Positions 1-4,133 of a stretch of 6,085 nucleotides of DNA are shown one piece after another. The notes beneath the pieces are model-generated. The model was not told the origin of the DNA. It did no database searches and was given only the letters and a program-made list of their open reading frames with translations. Positions within the stretch are counted from its first letter, which is position 1; each line of letters starts with the position of its first letter. Location of the stretch: assembly GCA_026785865.1 (NCBI GenBank), contig JAJAZG010000464.1, positions 1 to 6,085 on the forward strand, read 5' to 3'. A program made the translations under genes and the position numbers. The DNA comes from Pseudanabaena sp. CAN_BIN31. Its GTDB lineage: Bacteria; Cyanobacteriota; Cyanobacteriia; Pseudanabaenales; Pseudanabaenaceae.

Positions 1-276
1 CTATAGAGGTTAAGCGTAGTCAGATTTGTTAATTGGGCGATCGCGTCTGGTATCGCCGTTATTTGGTTGCTATAGAGGTGAAGCTCTGGCAGATTTGCTA
101 ATTGGGCGATCGCGTCAGGTATCGCCGTTATTTGGTTGCTATAGAGGTTAAGCGTAGTCAGATTTGTTAATTGGGCGATCGCGTCAGGTATCGCCGTTAT
201 TTTGTTGCTATAGAGGTCAAGCGTAGTCAGATTTGCTAATTGGGCGATCGCGTCTGGTATCGCCGTTATTTGGTTG
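1..276 (-). repeat. Four tandem 69-bp LRR-coding repeats, each with a HIP1 site
   Basis: Units lie at 1-69, 70-138, 139-207 and 208-276 and differ at only a few bases each. Each encodes one 23-residue leucine-rich repeat. Each carries one GCGATCGC palindrome at the same place in the unit (37, 106, 175 and 244). The units begin at the window edge, so the array may be longer. A fifth, diverged unit follows at about 277-345. The unit at 70-138 has the most changes (encoding ANLPELHLYS instead of TNLTTLNLYS). Such high DNA identity points to recent tandem duplication or gene conversion. Confidence 0.93.
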
Positions 277-515
277 TATGAAATATGAAGTTCTTTGAGA
301 TTGGTTAATTGGAAAATCTCTTGGGGAATAGCAGTTAAACGATTTCCTTTTTCTTCTTCCTCATCGTCCCACTTACCTAAAATCAACTTTTCCAGACTTT
401 GCAACCGTCCAATTTCAGGCGGCAATACCTCCAAATCATTTCCCGACAGATCGAGTTCCGTCCAGTCCTCTCGTTCTGCTCTTGCGATTATCTCCAACAA
501 TTCTGCGTCTGTCAT
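1..515 (-). CDS. Leucine-rich repeat protein, N-terminal part (runs off the window)
   Basis: The reading frame opens at the ATG at 515-513 and stays open to the window edge, giving 171 complete codons. The N-terminus reads MTDAELLEIIARAEREDW, followed by TELDLSGNDLEVLPPEIGRL, the usual opening of cyanobacterial LRR proteins. A lower-quality repeat follows (LTAIPQEIFQLTNLKELHIS), then four near-identical 23-residue repeats of the type NQITAIPDAIAQLTNLTTL. Such repeats form a curved solenoid that binds protein partners. In cyanobacteria this start often belongs to Roco (Roc-COR GTPase) proteins, but the part that would show a GTPase lies outside the window. An acidic insert (WDDEEEEK) separates the second and third repeats. 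There is no signal peptide, so a cytoplasmic location is likely. The gene starts 38 bp after the antitoxin stop and may share its transcript. The leader is a pyrimidine-rich run on the coding strand with no clear ribosome binding site. Confidence 0.85.
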   Translation of the reverse strand, partial: MTDAELLEIIARAEREDWTELDLSGNDLEVLPPEIGRLQSLEKLILGKWDDEEEEKGNRLTAIPQEIFQLTNLKELHISYNQITAIPDAIAQLANLTTLDLYSNKITAIPDAIAQLTNLTTLNLYSNQITAIPDAIAQLANLPELHLYSNQITAIPDAIAQLTNLTTLNLY

Positions 516-553
516 AATTTCAAGGAAAAAGTAGAAAGGGAAAAGGAAAAAAT

Positions 554-865
554 TTAGAAGGCGATTATTTCTAATCCGCGTTTTTTTACTAGGTGAAGTA
601 GCTTAAGTGCAGTACCACTGGGGCGCTTCTGTCCGATTTCCCACTTCTGCACCGTAGAAACACTCGTATTTAATAAAGAAGCAAAAACCGCCTGACTCAC
701 ACGACAAGCTTCACGAATTTGTTTAATTTGTTCAGGTTCTAATGATTCCACTGGCGGCAAACACAACTGCTCAAACTCACGCAACGTAACCAAATCCATC
801 ACACCCGCCTTATATAGACCACTTGCAGTTTCATGAACAGCTTCAAGAATTGTTGATTTCTTCAT
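554..865 (-). CDS. XRE-family antitoxin of a toxin-first (HigBA-like) module
   Basis: This 103-residue protein has a C-terminal helix-turn-helix of the Cro/C1 (XRE) type at about residues 44-95. The sequence IKQIREACRVSQAVFASLL is followed by the recognition helix region SVSTVQKWEIGQKRPSGTA. The N-terminal 40 residues (ILEAVHETASGLYKAG) probably contact the toxin. In this family the antitoxin blocks the toxin and represses the shared promoter. Its start overlaps the toxin's 3' end by about 23 bp, which indicates translational coupling. A GAGG lies 9 bases before the ATG at 865. A GTG directly before that ATG, 6 bases from the same GAGG, is an equally possible start and would add one residue. 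The toxin-then-antitoxin order is typical of higBA-like modules, as opposed to relBE. Confidence 0.85.
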   Translation of the reverse strand: MKKSTILEAVHETASGLYKAGVMDLVTLREFEQLCLPPVESLEPEQIKQIREACRVSQAVFASLLNTSVSTVQKWEIGQKRPSGTALKLLHLVKKRGLEIIAF

Positions 866-1232
866 CACAAATTACCTCTATTAATTCATCATTATGCTGA
901 GCAACCACCAAATCCTCTGACGACAGCGATAAAAGATGTACTGACAACTTCTTCAAAGCTTCTTCTTCGCGCTTATCGATATTAGCGCGTTCATTCTTAG
1001 AAAAGCCAAATACAAAAATCCATCTGTCTCCTTTATTTGTCGCAACTAAAGTACGAAAACCTCCACTTTTACCTTGTCCAGCACGAGCAACCCGCTTTTT
1101 TAGTAATCCACCACCCAGATCGGCTTCATATAGTCCCGCAGTCATTTCTAGCACAGCCGCACATAAACTTTGTGTAGTCAGCCCTTGCTTACGCGCCCAT
1201 CGCTCAAACCAACGAGTTTTATAGATCGCCAT
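843..1232 (-). CDS. RelE/HigB-type mRNA interferase toxin
   Basis: This 129-residue basic protein matches the RelE-like toxin family PF06296 as I recall it. Family features visible are MAIYKTRWFERWARKQGL at the N-terminus, GLYEADLGGGLLKKRVAR at residues 33-50, GKSGGFRTLVA at 54-64 and WIFVFGFSKNERANI at 71-85. Members of the RelE superfold usually cleave mRNA, often on the ribosome. The basic cluster (K45, K46, R47, R50, R60) would suit RNA contact, though that is inferred. I chose the ATG at 1232 over an upstream in-frame start at 1277. The first has a GAGG 8 bases before it and the family's usual N-terminus, and the longer form would place its start inside the promoter. Residues 103-129 are acidic and extend beyond the core. 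It forms an operon with the XRE antitoxin downstream. Confidence 0.82.
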   Translation of the reverse strand: MAIYKTRWFERWARKQGLTTQSLCAAVLEMTAGLYEADLGGGLLKKRVARAGQGKSGGFRTLVATNKGDRWIFVFGFSKNERANIDKREEEALKKLSVHLLSLSSEDLVVAQHNDELIEVICDEEINNS

Positions 1233-1240
1233 GATATATT

Positions 1241-1244
1241 CCTC
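1241..1244 (-). promoter_or_regulatory. Ribosome binding site that fixes the toxin start
   Basis: The coding strand reads GAGG, then eight bases, then the ATG at 1232-1230. This spacing supports the short 129-residue form of the toxin. Confidence 0.6.
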
Positions 1245-1253
1245 ACGCGCACA

Positions 1254-1282
1254 ACTATAACACCAAGTGCTATACAAATCAA
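1254..1282 (-). promoter_or_regulatory. Probable sigma-70 promoter of the toxin-antitoxin operon
   Basis: On the minus strand a -35 box TTGATT (1282-1277) is followed after exactly 17 bases by a -10 box TATAGT (1259-1254), a 5-of-6 match to TATAAT. The -10 lies 21 bases upstream of the toxin ATG, in the 75-bp gap after the DUF5615 gene. The toxin-antitoxin pair can therefore be transcribed separately from the DUF433/DUF5615 genes upstream. Confidence 0.55.
1256..1274. promoter_or_regulatory. Palindrome over the -10 box, candidate antitoxin operator
   Basis: TATAACAC-CAA-GTGCTATA has two 8-base arms that match at 7 of 8 positions around a 3-base centre. It fills most of the spacer and overlaps the -10 hexamer. 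This is the expected position for autorepression by the XRE antitoxin encoded in the same operon. The assignment rests on position and symmetry only. Confidence 0.45.
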
Positions 1283-1307
1283 ATTACGAGCTAATCTCAA
1301 CATCCAT

Positions 1308-1649
1308 TTATAGAAATTCCAACATATTTCTCATCGACTCGCGAGAACTTCTTTGCAGCAAAGCTAATAACCTGCGTAAAGCCTCACCTATCGGCAACTG
1401 TGGCGACACAATAACCCCAAAATGTTCTTTTTCCGCGATTACATAATCATTATGCAACAAAACAAAATCCTTCACATTGAAAGTAAATATACAACTTTCC
1501 TGCTCAACTGCATACTCAATTTGTTCGCGATCGCTCCGTCCTTTTCGAGACAACTCCTGAATATGAACAGCATCATAACCCCGCTTCCGTAAAGCCGAAG
1601 CCAAATCAAGCTGCACATCTTCATCTAGCAACAACTTAACCTTAGCCAT
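1308..1649 (-). CDS. DUF5615 PIN-like toxin
   Basis: This 113-residue protein has the marks of the DUF5615 PIN-like family. These are an N-terminal strand ending in acidic residues (KLLLDEDV; D9, E10, D11), a helix ending in LRKRGYDAVHI, the motif GRSDREQIEYA (S39, D40) and TFNVKDF (N58, D61). The acidic residues correspond to the metal site of PIN-type RNases, so an RNA-cleaving toxin role is likely by family. The fourth segment, HFGVIVSPQLPIGEALRRLL, is also typical. It sits 4 bp after the DUF433 gene, the standard antitoxin-toxin pairing for these two families. The coding strand reads TGAGGCAATG, so the upstream stop lies close to this start and the GAGG is only 2 bases from the ATG. Translation probably depends on coupling. 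No catalytic residue appears lost, so this pair could be active. Confidence 0.8.
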   Translation of the reverse strand: MAKVKLLLDEDVQLDLASALRKRGYDAVHIQELSRKGRSDREQIEYAVEQESCIFTFNVKDFVLLHNDYVIAEKEHFGVIVSPQLPIGEALRRLLALLQRSSRESMRNMLEFL

Positions 1650-1653
1650 TGCC

Positions 1654-1947
1654 TCAAACCGCTTTAGGATGAACTAACGCTTGACTCTTCCAATACTCAA
1701 TATTAGAAGACTCCTCTAAATCCTTTTCGATTTCTTCTTGATGATCGAAATAATAGGCAAGCGCCGAATGCACCTGAGAAGGACGTAAATGTGAAAGCGC
1801 ACTCAAGATTTCATCTACATTCATTCCCATTTGATAATAGCCAGCAATCCGCCGCACAGTCACTCTCGTACCAGAAACTATCGGCACGCCACCAGCAATA
1901 TCAGGGCTAGCAGAAATATAAGGATAAACAGTTGCAGTAATACTCAT
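1654..1947 (-). CDS. DUF433 antitoxin paired with the DUF5615 toxin
   Basis: This 97-residue protein carries the DUF433 signature: YPYISASPDIAGGVPIVSGT, then RVTVRRIAGYYQMGMNVDEI and LRPSQVHSALAYYFDHQEEI. DUF433 is a small winged-helix-like domain, and members next to DUF5615 or PIN genes act as VapB-type antitoxins. The C-terminal stretch after residue 75 (DLEESSNIEYW) is acidic and variable, as expected for the toxin-binding tail. It starts 23 bp after the PIN-DUF433 fusion ends and stops 4 bp before the DUF5615 gene, so the three probably share a transcript. No good ribosome binding site precedes the ATG (AATGAATTAAAACATG). It is clearly diverged from the DUF433 domain at the end of the fusion and is not a recent tandem copy. 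Confidence 0.82.
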   Translation of the reverse strand: MSITATVYPYISASPDIAGGVPIVSGTRVTVRRIAGYYQMGMNVDEILSALSHLRPSQVHSALAYYFDHQEEIEKDLEESSNIEYWKSQALVHPKAV

Positions 1948-1970
1948 GTTTTAATTCATTCAATCTTTTT

Positions 1971-2702
1971 TCAAGCGTGATCATAGATTTTTTCTTGCAA
2001 AAGAGAAGGATACATTGGACGCAAAGAATCTGCAAAAGCCTCAGATACTTGAATGCTCTCATCAATAGCAACCTTATTATCATAATAAAACGACATCGCC
2101 GCATATACCTCAGCCAAAGTCAGGTCATACTCCGCCGCCACCTCTTCCAGCGTCTGCCCCAAGCGCAAATAAGCGATCGCCACATCTGCGATCGTAATTC
2201 GCCGCCCCGCAATCCGAGGCTTACCACCACGAACATCAGGCGTAACTTCAATATAGCGATCAATCGCAACTTTCATAATGTCTTGACCTATAGCATTTCT
2301 ATATTTTACAAGCTTTTTAGTTGAGAGATCTATCGAATTGTTTTCCCGACAGATCGAGTTCAGTCTAGTCTTTGCGATCGGCTCAGCCATCCTCACCAAA
2401 CAAGCATCCGCAAACGACATCGGTACAGACTCATAACGCCCCATTAATACACGAATATTACCAGATTCTTCTTGTAAGTTAAAAGCGATTTTAATTACAT
2501 TCCCCTCAATTAACTCAACTATGGCACGTTGAATGTGCGGCAAATCGCGAAAAAGAAAACAAGCTTCTGAAATAACAGCATCGCAAGTGAATACAGGCAA
2601 ATCAACCTGTCGCCACTGAGTTACAGCCCATTGATGAAAGCGATCGGACTTTCTAAAATATGCAACCAAGACACCAGTATCAAGAATTATACGCTGACTC
2701 AT
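1971..2702 (-). CDS. PIN domain (C-terminally truncated) fused to a DUF433 domain
   Basis: The 243 residues fall into three parts. Residues 1-107 are a VapC-like PIN RNase domain: IILDTGVLVAYF holds D8, AVISEACFL holds E46 and MSFADACLVRMAE holds D99. Residues 108-142 match neither family; they are leftover LRR-gene sequence read in another frame. Residues 143-243 are a full DUF433 domain (IDRYIEVTPDVRGGKPRIAG, ITIADVAIAYLRLGQTLEE, EVYAAMSFYYDNKVAI). The PIN domain ends before the usual TLDSDF segment, which supplies the last acidic residue and closes the fold, so nuclease activity is doubtful. The fusion follows from a 164-bp deletion compared with the copy at 3001-3358. M143 (ATG at 2276-2274) is the likely original DUF433 start and could still be used internally, though only a weak AGG lies 10 bases upstream. 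The gene start overlaps the vapB stop as ATGA. Confidence 0.8.
   Translation of the reverse strand: MSQRIILDTGVLVAYFRKSDRFHQWAVTQWRQVDLPVFTCDAVISEACFLFRDLPHIQRAIVELIEGNVIKIAFNLQEESGNIRVLMGRYESVPMSFADACLVRMAEPIAKTRLNSICRENNSIDLSTKKLVKYRNAIGQDIMKVAIDRYIEVTPDVRGGKPRIAGRRITIADVAIAYLRLGQTLEEVAAEYDLTLAEVYAAMSFYYDNKVAIDESIQVSEAFADSLRPMYPSLLQEKIYDHA
2301..2490 (-). repeat. Direct repeat copy 1: LRR remnant plus PIN segment, with deletion joint
   Basis: The parts 2301-2384 and 2385-2490 match 3001-3086 and 3251-3356 respectively. The first 30 bases agree at 27 positions, and the 26 bases ending at the joint agree at 23. Positions 2342-2360 are identical over 19 bases to 439-457 in the LRR gene (encoding its LDLSG motif), which identifies the origin of this sequence. 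The joint lies at GCTC, 2381-2384. The copies begin 700 bp apart. Confidence 0.8.
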
Positions 2703-2956
2703 TTCTGACCATATCCTTCCATATATTTTTTGTTATAGGAAAGATCATCTACTCCACCTTCAACCGCACCTTCCCATTTTTTTAATAAATCGCGAGGAGA
2801 ACTTCCAGTTTTTTTTGCTGTTAGGTTTTCAGTTTCTTGACCCACTTGGCGATCGCCCAAATCAAATGCGAGAAATTCAATAAATTTCAATACCTGATGC
2901 TGACGATCTATCGGTAACTGCTGCATCTTACTCACAGCTTTTTCTAAAATTGTCAT
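2699..2956 (-). CDS. VapB-like (DUF2281-type) antitoxin of the PIN gene
   Basis: This 85-residue protein opens with TILEKAVSKMQQLPIDRQHQ and VLKFIEFLAFDL, the helical opening typical of cyanobacterial DUF2281/VapB-like antitoxins. It ends with a toxin-facing tail (DLLKKWEGAVEGGVDDLSYN, then KKYMEGYGQK). By family it would neutralise the VapC toxin encoded directly downstream, with which it overlaps by four bases (ATGA, 2702-2699). I start it at the ATG at 2956, which has an AGGG 8 bases before it. A TTG at 2983 in the same frame has no such support. Because the downstream PIN domain has lost its C-terminus, this antitoxin may now have little to neutralise, unless the fused protein still binds it. 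The sequence immediately upstream is the LRR-gene remnant, so its original promoter may have been replaced. Confidence 0.75.
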   Translation of the reverse strand: MTILEKAVSKMQQLPIDRQHQVLKFIEFLAFDLGDRQVGQETENLTAKKTGSSPRDLLKKWEGAVEGGVDDLSYNKKYMEGYGQK

Positions 2957-2964
2957 TGCTTTAA

Positions 2965-2968
2965 CCCT
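2965..2968 (-). promoter_or_regulatory. Ribosome binding site that fixes the VapB-like start
   Basis: The coding strand reads AGGG, then eight bases, then the ATG at 2956-2954. It supports the 85-residue form over the TTG-initiated 94-residue form. Confidence 0.5.
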
Positions 2969-3050
2969 ATTGATATCTTGCAAAAACTTCAGATGTAGCC
3001 ATATTTTACAATCTTTTTAGTTGCGCGATCTGCCAAATATTTTTTTTCTA

Positions 3051-3150
3051 ACAAATCGAGTTCAGTCCAGACTTCGCGATCGGCTCCTGCGATTATCTCC
3101 ACAACTCTCCGTCTGTCATAGGTTCAAGGAAAAAGTAGAAAGGAAAAAGG
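3051..3150 (-). pseudogene. Remnant of the LRR gene start and its leader
   Basis: This stretch aligns with 446-546, the start and leader of the LRR gene at the window's left end. Shared parts include the leader (TTCAAGGAAAAAGTAGAAAG on the plus strand), the ATG (3119-3117), GCGATTATCTCCA, and ATCGAGTT ahead of TCCAG. Translation would begin MTDGELWR and then hit a stop. One base is missing compared with the intact gene, where the codons give MTDAELLEII. Allowing for that, the remnant continues to TELDL and then loses similarity, so no leucine-rich repeats remain. It lies directly after the PIN fragment, just as the intact LRR gene lies directly after the XRE antitoxin gene. This suggests that an LRR gene was once also attached to the PIN module. 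Confidence 0.8.
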
Positions 3151-3154
3151 CATA

Positions 3155-3358
3155 TTAGGGTTGAATTACGGAAATCTCTTCATTACGGTGTTTGCGATAA
3201 ATTTTAAAATCACTATCCAGCGTTATCACCGCGCTATTTGATATTTGCTCAGACATCCTCACCAAACAAGCATCTGCAAATGACATCGGCACAGACTCAT
3301 AACGTCCCATTAATACACGAATATTACTTGTCTCCTCTTGCAGCTTGAAAGCGATCGC
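3155..3358 (-). pseudogene. C-terminal fragment of a VapC-like PIN toxin
   Basis: An open frame of 67 codons plus TAA has no start codon or N-terminus. Its first 38 residues match residues 70-107 of the PIN-DUF433 fusion, with 32 of 36 identical from IAF to the shared glutamate (for example VLMGRYESVPMSFADACLVR). It then continues into the normal PIN ending, SNSAVITLDSDFKIYRKHRN, which the fusion lacks. The TLDSDF segment carries the last acidic residues of the PIN metal site. The missing N-terminal part would hold the first aspartate and the glutamate. The fragment is cut at a HIP1 palindrome (3351-3358), where it meets an oppositely oriented xisH fragment. It cannot form a PIN fold alone, but it shows what the fusion's PIN domain looked like before its deletion. 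Confidence 0.85.
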
Positions 3359-3361
3359 GAT

Positions 3362-3499
3362 CTCTATTTAGCAGTACCATTGGATGTATATCAAACTTTC
3401 TTTCAGCTTGAGTTTACCCAAACCGCCGTGCAACGCTATCAGATTTTACTAGTTGTATATAATTCTGTAAATGAGGAAATCGTAAAATGGATAAAGTAA
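3362..3499 (+). pseudogene. C-terminal fragment of a XisH family protein
   Basis: The frame starting LYLAVPLDVYQTFFQLEF, then QRYQILLVVYNSVNEEIVKW and IK before TAA, is the C-terminal third of XisH. About 45 residues remain where I recall a family length of roughly 140. XisH and XisI were named as factors controlling excision of the fdxN element in heterocystous cyanobacteria. They are now known as very common paired genes in many cyanobacteria without that element, and XisH has an endonuclease-like fold. The stop codon overlaps the xisI start by 13 bp, which is the normal xisH-xisI arrangement, so the two were inherited together. The N-terminal part, including the presumed active site, is gone. 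The break falls beside the HIP1 site where the PIN fragment ends. Confidence 0.8.
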
Positions 3500-3711
3500 G
3501 CAAATATCGCGAATATATTCAAAATCTCTTAACTCGATATGTCAGTGGCGATATATCAAATGAAGAAGTTGAAGTACAACTAATCTTCGACGTAGAAAGG
3601 GATCATTACCAGTGGCTCAACATCGGATGGCAAGAGCTTAATCGAGTCTATCGATGCGTCATGTATTTCGATTATTTCTGTCTTTATTTGGAGTCGCATT
3701 CCTCGCGATGA
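3487..3711 (+). pseudogene. XisI family protein, truncated after about residue 62
   Basis: The 74-residue frame begins as a normal XisI: MDKVSKYREYIQNLLTRYVS, then EVEVQLIFDVERDHYQWLNI and GWQELNRVYRCVMYFD. XisI proteins are about 110 residues and end in a conserved region containing YKRQYT, which is absent here. After FD (residues 61-62) the sequence is that of a Uma2 gene read out of frame, and a stop follows 12 residues later. The break lies near 3666-3672. Both the end of XisI homology (usually HFDI or HLDI) and the start of Uma2 homology (DISVF) contain Asp-Ile codons, so a short shared sequence may have mediated the joining. With its partner xisH also truncated, it is unlikely to work, although the shortened protein could still be made. 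Confidence 0.8.
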
Positions 3712-3997
3712 GAATGGAGAAATTGCTAATATATTCTCTAATGCACCTGATTGGACAATTGAAATTCTATCTCCCAATCAAAGCCAAGCAAAAGCAACCA
3801 AAAATATTCTACATTGCCTCAAGTTCGGGACTGAGATGGGTTGGTTAATCGATCCAGATGATAGAGCTATATTTATCTATCGTCCGAAACAAGAAACTGA
3901 AGTGTTTGATGAACCAGACCAAGTTTTACCCATACCAGTATTTACCAAAGAGATAAATCTAACCGTAAAGAATTTGTTTGATTGGTTGTCAGAGTGA
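3671..3997 (+). pseudogene. C-terminal half of a Uma2 family endonuclease
   Basis: An open frame of 108 codons plus TGA has no start codon at its beginning. It reads IISVFIWSRIPRDENGEIAN, then APDWTIEILSPNQSQAKATK, NILHCLKFGTEMGWLIDPDD, and ends with TVKNLFDWLSE. This is the C-terminal half of the Uma2 (DUF820) family, PD-(D/E)XK-fold proteins that are greatly expanded in cyanobacteria and whose roles are mostly unknown. The conserved core around APDWTIEILSP and the segment GWLIDP are present. The N-terminal half, normally about 80-90 residues, is replaced by truncated xisI in a different frame. The first in-frame ATG is at 3833, too late to give a useful protein. The three plus-strand fragments appear to have been joined by successive deletions. 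Confidence 0.8.
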
Positions 3998-4133
3998 GGA
4001 TAAGGTGCGATCGCGCTGTGGGTAAATGTGATGCGATCGCTCTTGCGTTTAGATTAGTTCGTAGACAAAAAAGCTACTAGAAAGCCCTCATAAAGCGCTA
4101 TATTGCTAGATGACTGCCATTTAGCCAACTCCT
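3998..4133. other. Intergenic region before the DUF39 gene
   Basis: This 136-bp gap holds two HIP1 palindromes 26 bp apart (4007-4014 and 4033-4040) and no gene that I can support. A promoter for the next gene should lie here. TATATT at 4099-4104 could be a -10 box and TAGACA at 4062-4067 resembles a -35 box, but they are 31 bp apart and cannot work as a pair. No ribosome binding site is visible before the ATG at 4134 (CCAACTCCTATG). Confidence 0.5.

Larger units (their letters stand above)
3001..3358 (-). repeat. Direct repeat copy 2: LRR remnant plus PIN segment, without the deletion
   Basis: This is the longer partner of 2301-2490. It keeps 164 bp that copy 1 lacks, bounded by GCTC at 3083-3086 and GCTC at 3247-3250. 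It includes the LRR start codon and leader, the PIN stop codon and the PIN C-terminus. On the VapB side, similarity between copies ends near 3001/2301. On the other side it ends at the GCGATCGC at 3351-3358. Confidence 0.8.

Noticed and set aside
1..276. Regular repeats resembling a CRISPR or intergenic satellite array
   Set aside because: The 69-bp units are contiguous, without unique spacers, and translate cleanly as 23-residue leucine-rich repeats in the frame that starts at 515.
295..534. Plus-strand open frame of 79 codons
   Set aside because: It is antisense to the LRR gene start, has a low-complexity serine-rich product and resembles no known family.
1233..1277. Longer toxin start at 1277
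   Set aside because: It would add 15 residues not seen in the family, overlap the predicted promoter, and ignore the well-placed GAGG before the ATG at 1232.
1907..2104. Minus-strand open frame of 65 codons
   Set aside because: It overlaps the DUF433 domain of the fusion and the next DUF433 gene in another frame, and its product shows no family features.
1977..2324. Plus-strand open frame of 115 codons
   Set aside because: It lies antisense to the strongly conserved DUF433 domain; its basic, isoleucine-rich product looks like a frame shadow.
3362..3711. Functional xisHI pair or fdxN-type excision element
   Set aside because: Both genes are truncated, there is no xisF-type recombinase or visible attachment site, and xisHI pairs are widespread in cyanobacteria without such elements.
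3654..3848. Plus-strand 64-codon frame across the xisI/Uma2 joint
   Set aside because: It is out of frame with both recognisable families; the true Uma2 frame (3671-3997) explains this stretch better.
4062..4104. Sigma-70 promoter for the DUF39 gene made of TAGACA and TATATT
   Set aside because: The boxes are 31 bp apart, far from the 16-18 bp needed.
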